DNA of 8,073 nucleotides from an uncultured Bacteroidales bacterium (GTDB lineage Bacteria > Bacteroidota > Bacteroidia > Bacteroidales > Paludibacteraceae): contig CALCUH010000212.1 of the NCBI GenBank assembly GCA_937907165.1, forward strand, positions 1-8,073, written 5' to 3'. Under the pieces are notes generated by a model. That model saw only the letters and a program-made list of their open reading frames with translations. It was not told where the DNA came from and searched no databases. Shown in pieces: positions 1-5,625 of the stretch (positions are counted from its first letter, which is position 1; the number at the start of each line of letters is the position of its first letter). A program made the translations under genes and the position numbers.

Positions 1-803
1 CATTCGATGAGTATCTCTTCGGAAACGCCTGTTATAGGGTTCTTCCAAATGTAGCGCAGACGAACGCCGGATTCCACTTTGTTGACGTTCTGTCCGCCGG
101 CTCCACCCGAACGGAAGGTATCCCATTTGATTTCTCCTTCGTTGATCTGCACGTCGAATTCGTCGGCTTCAGGCAATACAGCCACTGTGGCGGCTGACGT
201 ATGCACGCGTCCTTGTGTCTCGGTCGCAGGTACGCGCTGTACGCGGTGGACGCCCGATTCATATTTGAGTGTGCCGTAGACGTTCTCTCCGCTCACGTTG
301 AAGATGATTTCCTTGTATCCGCCAACTGTTCCCTCGTTGAAACTGGAGACGCTGACTTGCCATCCTTTTGTCTCGCAATACTTGGCGTACATTTTGAAGA
401 GGTCGCCGGCGAACAATGCGGCTTCGTCGCCTCCTGTCCCGCCTCGGATTTCCACGATGGCATTCTTGCAGTCTTCCGGATCGGACGGTATGAGCAACAA
501 TTTGATGTTCTCTTCCATTGCTGGAATCTTTGGCTCTAGGTCATCCAACTCCATCTTAGCCATCTCCCTCATCTCGCTGTCGCTTTCGGTTTCAAGAATC
601 TCTTTCGCTTGCTTGATGTTGGAGAGCGCGTTCTGGTATTCTTTCTTGGCGTTCATAATCAGTTCCAAATCGTGATACTCTTTGTTGAGTTTCACGTACC
701 GTTTCATGTCGGCGATGACGGCAGGGTCGGTTATGAGTGTGGAAATCTCTTGGAATTTATGTTCAAGTCCATCCAGTTTCTCCAATAAAGAATTTTCAGC
801 CAT
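1..803 (-). CDS. prfA: Peptide chain release factor 1 (RF1), C-terminus beyond the window
   Basis: Class I release factor that reads UAA/UAG in the ribosomal A site and triggers hydrolysis of peptidyl-tRNA. The first 267 residues are visible, of a usual 355-360; the rest lies left of base 1. The protein begins MAENSLLEKLDGLEHKF with a charged helical N-terminal domain (about 1-110). A conserved GGTGGDEAALFAGDLF segment starts at residue 121. The codon-recognition tripeptide is Pro192-Ala-Thr194, the PxT form that marks RF1 (RF2 has SPF). The catalytic Gly236-Gly237-Gln238 sits in SGGAGGQNVNKVESG, at nearly the same position as in E. coli RF1. The stretch after GGQ (RLRYIWKNPITG) is the form I associate with Bacteroidetes RF1. 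The start at the CAT at 801-803 fits the family N-terminus. The gene seems to be the first of its transcript, divergent from the lipoprotein gene. Identification is firm. Confidence 0.97.
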   Translation of the reverse strand, partial: MAENSLLEKLDGLEHKFQEISTLITDPAVIADMKRYVKLNKEYHDLELIMNAKKEYQNALSNIKQAKEILETESDSEMREMAKMELDDLEPKIPAMEENIKLLLIPSDPEDCKNAIVEIRGGTGGDEAALFAGDLFKMYAKYCETKGWQVSVSSFNEGTVGGYKEIIFNVSGENVYGTLKYESGVHRVQRVPATETQGRVHTSAATVAVLPEADEFDVQINEGEIKWDTFRSGGAGGQNVNKVESGVRLRYIWKNPITGVSEEILIE

Positions 804-916
804 AAGTATTTTAATAATCTATTTAAATCATTGGATTTCAGGTGGGTATGCATCAAATCGTCCATACAACAATATCTTACCATTTTAGGCTTGATTCCTA
901 TCCTTTAATCTTATCG

Positions 917-948
917 CGAAGGTAATGTTTATTATTTAATTTGTCAAG
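917..948 (-). promoter_or_regulatory. Candidate Bacteroidetes-type promoter for prfA
   Basis: Read on the minus strand, CTTG (948-945) is followed after 20 bp by TACCTTCG (924-917). This fits the Bacteroidetes consensus TTTG-N19/20-TAnnTTTG with one mismatch in each box. The start of transcription would fall near 912, giving an untranslated leader of about 110 nt before prfA. It is the best such match I found between the two divergent genes on this strand. Spacing and position support it; function is inferred. Confidence 0.45.
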
Positions 949-1075
949 TGATGTTTTCAATCACCTATTAACATTCGATAATCGTAATAGGACGTTTTTT
1001 TTTGTGAATAGATATTGCTTTTACACACCTCGTCGCTCGGTGAAACAAATGGACGATTTAAACAGGGATCTGCAA

Positions 1076-1107
1076 ATTGTGATTTGTTGACAGAAATATT
1101 ATTTTTG
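1076..1107 (+). promoter_or_regulatory. Candidate Bacteroidetes-type promoter for the SMP-30 lipoprotein gene
   Basis: TATTTTTG at 1100-1107 matches the -7 consensus TAnnTTTG exactly. ATTG at 1076-1079, exactly 20 bp upstream, is a 3/4 match to the -33 TTTG box. Transcription would start at about 1112-1114. That leaves almost no leader if translation began at the ATG at 1119, but about 20 nt if it began at 1134, so it bears on the start choice. A small inverted repeat CAAAT-TGTG-ATTTG (1073-1086) overlaps the -33 box and could be a repressor site, which is speculative. Confidence 0.55.
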
Positions 1108-1133
1108 CGGAAGTATAAATGTTTCTTAATAAT

Positions 1134-2126
1134 ATGCGAAAGAAAAGTTCATTGTTTGTCCCCGTATTGGTATGTGGCATGATGTCTGCATGCGAATCGG
1201 GTAGTGTAAATGTTGTTAATCAGAAATTTAGTATGAATGACTCTATGAATGTCCGCACTTGTGAGGTGGCGGTCGACACCATTATGCAGGTGGGTGAGAG
1301 TCCTATTTGGGACTATAAGTTCCACCGTTTGTTGTGGATAGACACGCAAGGTAGTCTGATGGTTTATACGCCTGCCGACGGAAAGAACCGTGTGTTTAAG
1401 TTGCCTAAAATGATTGGTACCGTTGTCCCGTATTTAGAGGATAAGGTGATTGTTGGTCTTGCGGATGGCATCTATGAAATGACTTTGTCTACGGGTTCCC
1501 TGAAGTTCATCTGCGACCCTGAGGGCAGGGAGGCTGGCAACCGTTACAATGACGGAAAGTGCGATGCTAAGGGACGCTTGTGGATCGGTACGATGGACAA
1601 GGATTGCACGCCTCTGAAGGCTTCGTTTTTCTGTGTGGATACGGATGGGTCGGGTAGGAAGGTGTTGGGTGACGTGACCATCTCGAATGGTGTGGCGTGG
1701 TCGCCAGACGGTAAGACGATGTATTATCAGGATACGCCTACGCTGAAAGTATCGGCTTTCGATTTCGACGAGGAGTCGGGTGCGATTGCTGATAGAAGGG
1801 AGGTCATTTCTTTGCCGGATGGTTTCGGAACGCCTGACGGCAACACGATTGACGAAGAGGGTATGCTTTGGGTGGCCAACTGGGGTGCCGCTTGCGTGAC
1901 CCGTTGGAATCCGTACACGGGTGAATTGCTCCGTAAGATAGATGTGCCCGCCTATAATGTGACGGCGCTTGCGTTCGGCGGAGAAAATTTGGATGAGCTT
2001 TATATCACGACGGCTTCGTTGTATATGCCTGAGGGTTGTGTGACGAAATATCCTGAGGCGGGGAAGATGTTTGTGGTTAAGCCTGGAGTTAAAGGCGTCA
2101 GGTGCAATTATTGGAAGGGAAAATAA
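1134..2126 (+). CDS. SMP-30/gluconolactonase/regucalcin-family lipoprotein
   Basis: Six-bladed beta-propeller family of metal-dependent lactonases that open sugar lactones such as gluconolactone; the substrate here is unknown. The 330-residue form begins MRKKSSLFVPVLVCGMMSAC, a positively charged start, a hydrophobic stretch and a lipobox ending at Cys20, so it is probably an acylated envelope lipoprotein rather than a cytosolic regucalcin. The residues expected to bind metal and substrate are present: Glu55 (GESPIWD), Asn139 (RYNDGKCD), Asn185 (ISNGVAWSPDG) and Asp235 (GTPDGNTIDEEG). YYQDTPTLKVSAFDFD is also a family motif. An in-frame ATG at 1119 would add MFLNN; I prefer 1134 because the predicted transcription start is near 1113. 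It has its own promoter, diverges from prfA and converges on the CotH-like gene. Family is firm; reaction is inferred. Confidence 0.92.
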   Translation: MRKKSSLFVPVLVCGMMSACESGSVNVVNQKFSMNDSMNVRTCEVAVDTIMQVGESPIWDYKFHRLLWIDTQGSLMVYTPADGKNRVFKLPKMIGTVVPYLEDKVIVGLADGIYEMTLSTGSLKFICDPEGREAGNRYNDGKCDAKGRLWIGTMDKDCTPLKASFFCVDTDGSGRKVLGDVTISNGVAWSPDGKTMYYQDTPTLKVSAFDFDEESGAIADRREVISLPDGFGTPDGNTIDEEGMLWVANWGAACVTRWNPYTGELLRKIDVPAYNVTALAFGGENLDELYITTASLYMPEGCVTKYPEAGKMFVVKPGVKGVRCNYWKGK

Positions 2127-2161
2127 AAAGAACGCCCGGCGTCGTTGTCGCACCGGGCGTT
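2122..2161 (-). terminator. Intrinsic terminator of the CotH-like gene, between convergent genes
   Basis: AACGCCCGG (2131-2139) pairs perfectly with CCGGGCGTT (2153-2161) around a 13-nt loop. On the minus strand the right arm comes first and the left arm is followed by CTTTTTATTTT, a U-rich tail, so the structure terminates the minus-strand gene whose stop codon is 23 nt upstream. On the plus strand only GGATTC follows, so it is a weaker stop for the lipoprotein gene, although the stem starts just 4 nt after that gene's TAA. Confidence 0.85.
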
Positions 2162-2184
2162 GGATTCATTCACTGAATGTTCGC

Positions 2185-5046
2185 TTACAATATTATAATT
2201 TTCTTTGTTTGGCTTGCGCTTCTTGTGGTGATCTGTACGTAATAGACGCCTGGCGGGAAGCCGCTCACCTCTTTCGTGTATCTAAGACTGTTGATTCCTC
2301 CTTCCGACCAAGTGACTGAATTCGTGGCGTATATCCTTACGGATTCGATTTCTTCGTCGGAAACTATCTCTATGCGGTCCTTCGTGACGTTAGGATAGAG
2401 CGTGATGGAATTCGCCAAGATGGATTCTTCGTCGGTCAGTTCCTTTGCGAGGTCTCCGATGAAATTCTCCAATTGTTCTTTGACCACATTCGTTCGGTTC
2501 ACTGCGTATTCCCTAATGCTCTTAGCGTAATCTGTGGCGCTCTTTCCTCTGTCGGCGCAGAATTCGTCGTCGATGATGGTTGTGATGCTGTCGAATACCG
2601 CTTTGATGTTCTCTTGGGAGAAGGTGGTCTCGAGTTGCTCTTTGTAGCGTTTGTAGAATTTCAGCTTGAACTCCTTGTTCTTGCAAAGGTTGGAGAAGAT
2701 GACGGTCATCCAACTCTTCTTGTTGCCCCAGTTGGTCACTTCCTTTCCTTGGCACCAGTTGAACATGTTCGTCTTGTAGCTGTAGAAGTTATAGAGTCCC
2801 AATCCGTAATCCATGTCGAACAAAATCCATCTGAAAGGTGTGTTCTTCTTCTTGTTCCTCCAAATCTTGGTGTTGTTTCCCGGCCAGTCTATGTTGACCA
2901 TGAATTGTTCGAGGATTTGATAGTCGATGTATTCGTCCATGTCCATTCTCTCGCAGGCGCCGGCGAAGTAGTTCTCGTCGTTCGGGTCGCTCTCGGAGAG
3001 GTAGCTGACAAGCTCATTGTAGGCTTCCAAATCGCCTGCTGTGGCGTAGATACCTTTTTGGTCGGAGATGACCACCATCTCGACATTGTCTTCGTCCACG
3101 CCATGGTTGGAGACCACATAGTCTGCGTTCGTTCGCTCGTTGAGGTTCATCAGACCCATGTATTTGCCGTTGAGGTAGTAGGCGACGGGCTGGTAGGCTT
3201 GGTAGTCTATGTTTAAGCCTATGGCGAATGTCTGCATGATTCCGTCCCTAAACTTGACGCCCCTTGCGTCGCTTCCGCCGTTTCTTAGGTGGATGGTCTT
3301 GTGGTTGACGTCAGGCTTGGAGGCGAAGAAGGTGTAGTCATAATACTCTTTCCCCGTCTTCTTGGAGGTCTTCAGGGCTAATGATTTGATGGTTTCTGTG
3401 ATGGAGCAACCGCCCACGATGGAGGATTCCACCTCGCGGGAAACCGCTTGGTTGCCGTCCACGATATATTCGAAGTTCAGCGGACGTTGCCAGTCTTGGT
3501 TGTAGTTGCCGTATCCGCTGCAGTCTTTGTCGCCTTGGATACCGTTCTTTCCTGTGATGTAGATGCCTATCATGTCGTCGTAGAAGTAGTCGTTGTCCAC
3601 GGTGAGGGAGACAATCGGCACGGTAAATCCGCCGCACTTCTCGTGGCTCTCGTCGCTGAAGATGTATGAACTCGTTGCTATGGCGCTGCTGATCATGCCC
3701 GAATGGTAGGCACGAGCCCTGACACAGGTGTTTTTCTCGATTTGGATAGGTTCGGTGTAAAGGGTGCCGGAGGATGGGGTAGGTTCCTTGCCGTCCGTGG
3801 TGTAATAGATTTTCGCATCTTCTGTCCAACAGGAGAGGGAAAGGGTGAAGCTATTTTTCTTGATTCCCCCCAATTCGCTGAATACCACTGGCTCGCAACG
3901 ATCATCTTCCGACAACGATGCGTAAGCTTTGTTGTTGCTTTTAAGCGGGGAAGGATCCATATAACCTAATCCTCCTGCGTCGTCACGACCGAAAGAGACG
4001 TGGGCGTCCATCTTGCCGTAGGCGATGGAGTCTATGACGACCCCGTCCTTGCGGATGACGATGTATCCGCCGTCCGGATCCAGTTTGTAGGGAGAGTGGT
4101 CGTTTTTGCTGTTGTTCGTTTTTTTCTCCTTGTCCGCCTCTTGGTGGTTAGGCTCGTCGTTCGGAGCCGCTTTCTTTGCCGCACCGTCCGTGTAACGTTC
4201 GTCGAACCAGAGCAGGTTGCGGCTGCCCGCTTCCACGTAGAAGTCCTGTTGGATTTCCCACTCCCACTTGAAGGAGTACGTGCCTTTCTTTTTCAGTTTA
4301 TAGTGGGTGATGGTGTACGATTTCAGGTCTTCTCGGCAAGTTCCTTTGTTCTCAAGCTCCATATAGCCCGAAAAGTTATAGTAGTCGCTGTCCATGTAGG
4401 TAGATAGGTTGCAAGGCATGATTTCGCTGACGCTGATGAGCGGAACGTAGTCGCCCTCTTTTTCGAACACGGCGGTGAAAGATAAATCTTTATCCAATCC
4501 GTTGATGCGTAGCGTGTTGCCGTTTGTTTCGTCCGCCTCGTCGCCCTCCCAGTGGGAGAAGAGGTAGCCGCAGTTAGGCGTTGCGGTGAGGATGAGCGTG
4601 TCGGACGGGACGAATTGGTAGCCCTCCTTGTTAACTGTTACCGATCCGCCGTTTCCGTCGTTCACGTTCATATCAATGGAATAGGTGATAAGCTCGAAGT
4701 AGGCGATCAGACGCAGGTCGTGAGGAAGGTCTGTAATTGTGATAGATGCTTGCTCAGAATAGTCTTTGTCCCCATTTTTCCATTTGACGAACCGGTAACC
4801 CTCGTTGGCCGTGGCGACGAATGTGGCGGTGTCGTCCCTTTTGAGTTCCTCTTTGTCGCAAGTGACGCTACCGCCCGAAGTAGGCGATATGGTGAGCGAC
4901 AATCTTACGTTTTCCTCTTTTCTTGGCTCTTCTTTGCCAGGTTCTCTCCCCGGCTCTCCGCCAGGTTGCTGTGCGTTGAGTGTCGTGTATTGCAAGCACA
5001 ATACAATCATGAGAAACATTCTAACGATGCTTTTTCCCCTATCCAT
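2185..5046 (-). CDS. T9SS-secreted multidomain protein with InlB-type repeats, lamin-tail-like, chitobiase C-terminal-like and CotH kinase domains
   Basis: A 953-residue exported protein. Order: signal peptide 1-25 (cleavage after LNA); Pro/Gly/Glu/Lys-rich linker 27-46; two divergent InlB B-type repeats at 47-118 and 119-196 (each with GGSVT, then GYxFxxW and a closing YFE/VFE); a lamin-tail-like beta domain about 200-365 (ISVSEIMPCN ... GGYIVIRKDGVVIDSIAYG); a chitobiase C-terminal-like domain 387-463 (IYYTTDGKEPTPSSGTLYTEPI); a CotH kinase-like domain about 473-780; and a T9SS type A sorting domain about 880-953 (LYPNVTKDRIEIV ... GVYYVQI ... KKIIIL). In the CotH part I see Glu637 in LNER, Asp720 with Asn724/725 (NIDWPGNN) and Asp744-x-Asp746 (FDMDYG), the expected catalytic and metal-binding pattern. 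CotH of Bacillus is a protein kinase of spore-coat proteins; targets here are unknown. It is probably surface-anchored or released. Monocistronic, with its own terminator. Domains are firm; kinase activity is inferred. Confidence 0.93.
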   Translation of the reverse strand: MDRGKSIVRMFLMIVLCLQYTTLNAQQPGGEPGREPGKEEPRKEENVRLSLTISPTSGGSVTCDKEELKRDDTATFVATANEGYRFVKWKNGDKDYSEQASITITDLPHDLRLIAYFELITYSIDMNVNDGNGGSVTVNKEGYQFVPSDTLILTATPNCGYLFSHWEGDEADETNGNTLRINGLDKDLSFTAVFEKEGDYVPLISVSEIMPCNLSTYMDSDYYNFSGYMELENKGTCREDLKSYTITHYKLKKKGTYSFKWEWEIQQDFYVEAGSRNLLWFDERYTDGAAKKAAPNDEPNHQEADKEKKTNNSKNDHSPYKLDPDGGYIVIRKDGVVIDSIAYGKMDAHVSFGRDDAGGLGYMDPSPLKSNNKAYASLSEDDRCEPVVFSELGGIKKNSFTLSLSCWTEDAKIYYTTDGKEPTPSSGTLYTEPIQIEKNTCVRARAYHSGMISSAIATSSYIFSDESHEKCGGFTVPIVSLTVDNDYFYDDMIGIYITGKNGIQGDKDCSGYGNYNQDWQRPLNFEYIVDGNQAVSREVESSIVGGCSITETIKSLALKTSKKTGKEYYDYTFFASKPDVNHKTIHLRNGGSDARGVKFRDGIMQTFAIGLNIDYQAYQPVAYYLNGKYMGLMNLNERTNADYVVSNHGVDEDNVEMVVISDQKGIYATAGDLEAYNELVSYLSESDPNDENYFAGACERMDMDEYIDYQILEQFMVNIDWPGNNTKIWRNKKKNTPFRWILFDMDYGLGLYNFYSYKTNMFNWCQGKEVTNWGNKKSWMTVIFSNLCKNKEFKLKFYKRYKEQLETTFSQENIKAVFDSITTIIDDEFCADRGKSATDYAKSIREYAVNRTNVVKEQLENFIGDLAKELTDEESILANSITLYPNVTKDRIEIVSDEEIESVRIYATNSVTWSEGGINSLRYTKEVSGFPPGVYYVQITTRSASQTKKIIIL

Positions 5047-5110
5047 GATATAAATGATACTAATAAAAATTGTTTATGGTCTCAATATATGCTAACGCCA
5101 TCCTTGGGCG

Positions 5111-5178
5111 GATAACGAGCGTTTCCCTATTATAATCGATGCGGAATGAGTTGATTTTCATCGCATTGGTTCGTTATC
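5111..5178 (-). other. Nested inverted repeats in the predicted 5' leader of the CotH-like gene
   Basis: GATAACGA (5111-5118) is repeated in inverted form as TCGTTATC (5171-5178). Inside lies a shorter pair ATGCG (5139-5143) / CGCAT (5162-5166). If transcription starts near 5226, this region is part of an untranslated leader of about 180 nt and could fold into an extended stem. I recognise no riboswitch class in it. Confidence 0.3.
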
Positions 5179-5231
5179 TATAAAATGTTGTCAGAAACAA
5201 AAAATACACATCCTATAAATTTTGAACGCTA

Positions 5232-5262
5232 CAAATGTAAAAATTCATATTGCCAATTGAAA
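5232..5262 (-). promoter_or_regulatory. Candidate Bacteroidetes-type promoter for the CotH-like gene
   Basis: On the minus strand TACATTTG (5239-5232) is an exact match to the -7 box TAnnTTTG. TTTC (5262-5259), 19 bp upstream, is a 3/4 match to the -33 TTTG. Transcription would begin near 5226, about 180 nt before the start codon. I saw no better match closer to the gene. Confidence 0.45.
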
Positions 5263-5361
5263 ATATTTTTCAACGATTGGAGGGTGTGTTTCAATGAGAG
5301 GAGTGTTTTGGACGATGATAAGGGGGGGGAGAAAAATTGGTTGTGAAGCTGTGTTTTAGAT

Positions 5362-5442
5362 TAAGGGGATTTCTATAAATTGCTTTGTAGCGATTTTGAA
5401 AGTTTTGTCAGACAGATTGATGATTTTATAGAAGTCCCCTTA
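5362..5442. repeat. 81-bp element with 18-bp terminal inverted repeats (possible MITE or IS remnant)
   Basis: TAAGGGGATTTCTATAAA (5362-5379) and the reverse complement of 5425-5442 (TAAGGGGACTTCTATAAA) match at 17 of 18 positions, around 45 bp of unrelated sequence. The outermost bases are TA on both sides, so the ends could be a TA target duplication flanking AGGGGA repeats, as some IS5- and IS630-type elements produce. TA is its own reverse complement, however, so this is not proof. It is too short to encode a transposase. It lies about 110 bp upstream of the promoter of the next gene. As RNA it would form a long hairpin. Confidence 0.5.
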
Positions 5443-5498
5443 TGGGAGAATGTGATTTCCAAGTATTTGAAACGCAATAAGTTGGTGTCTAAGAAAAG

Positions 5499-5510
5499 GA
5501 CCTATAGGTC
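5499..5510. promoter_or_regulatory. Perfect 12-bp palindrome, possible operator
   Basis: GACCTATAGGTC is identical to its own reverse complement. It lies 16 bp upstream of the -33 box of the promoter for the 570-residue gene, a usual place for an activator to bind. No regulator gene is nearby and only one copy is seen, so this is a suggestion from shape and position. Confidence 0.3.
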
Positions 5511-5526
5511 AAATTTTAAACGGTTT

Positions 5527-5558
5527 CTTGGCGTTTCTGGAGTTTTCTGTTAATTTTG
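5527..5558 (+). promoter_or_regulatory. Candidate Bacteroidetes-type promoter for the 570-residue surface protein and 46-residue peptide
   Basis: TAATTTTG (5551-5558) is an exact TAnnTTTG match. CTTG (5527-5530), 20 bp upstream, matches TTTG at 3 of 4 positions. Transcription would start near 5563, leaving a leader of about 63 nt. That leader contains a small inverted repeat AATCGA/TCGATT. No second promoter of this type is seen before the short gene at 7416, so this one probably serves both. Confidence 0.55.
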
Positions 5559-5625
5559 TAAAAATCGAGAAGCAGTTAAGCGTCGATTCCGAAAACAGTT
5601 TTATTAACTAAATAATTTAATTGAT

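Noticed and set aside
32..675. Several open frames overlapping the prfA region on both strands
   Set aside because: The minus-strand frame encoding RF1 with PxT and GGQ motifs accounts for this DNA; the others overlap it and lack any recognisable pattern.
948..964. Small inverted repeat GTGAT...ATCAC in the prfA upstream region
   Set aside because: Only 5 bp in A/T-rich DNA, expected by chance; it merely borders the predicted -33 box.
1434..2153. 239-codon minus-strand open frame opposite the SMP-30 gene
   Set aside because: It lies entirely antisense to a gene with clear family motifs, its translation is Arg/His/Ile-rich with no recognisable motif, and it runs through the terminator stem.
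2473..3216. 247-codon plus-strand open frame opposite the CotH-like gene
   Set aside because: Its translation is Val/Leu-rich with no family pattern, as expected for the complement of GC-rich coding DNA; the opposite strand has firm domains.
3338..3829. 163-codon minus-strand frame within the CotH-like gene
   Set aside because: It is a shifted frame of the real gene with an Arg/His-rich translation. The in-frame product is continuous across this region, so there is no frameshift.
4000..5115. Plus-strand open frames (4000-4407, 4552-5115, 4805-5053) opposite the start of the CotH-like gene
   Set aside because: They are antisense to signal peptide, InlB-type and lamin-tail-like domains, have no motif and have no promoter-like site upstream.
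5325..5332. Run of G (GGGGGGG) in the intergenic region
   Set aside because: It could suggest a slippage site, but it lies in no reading frame and is not next to a promoter box, so phase variation is not supported.
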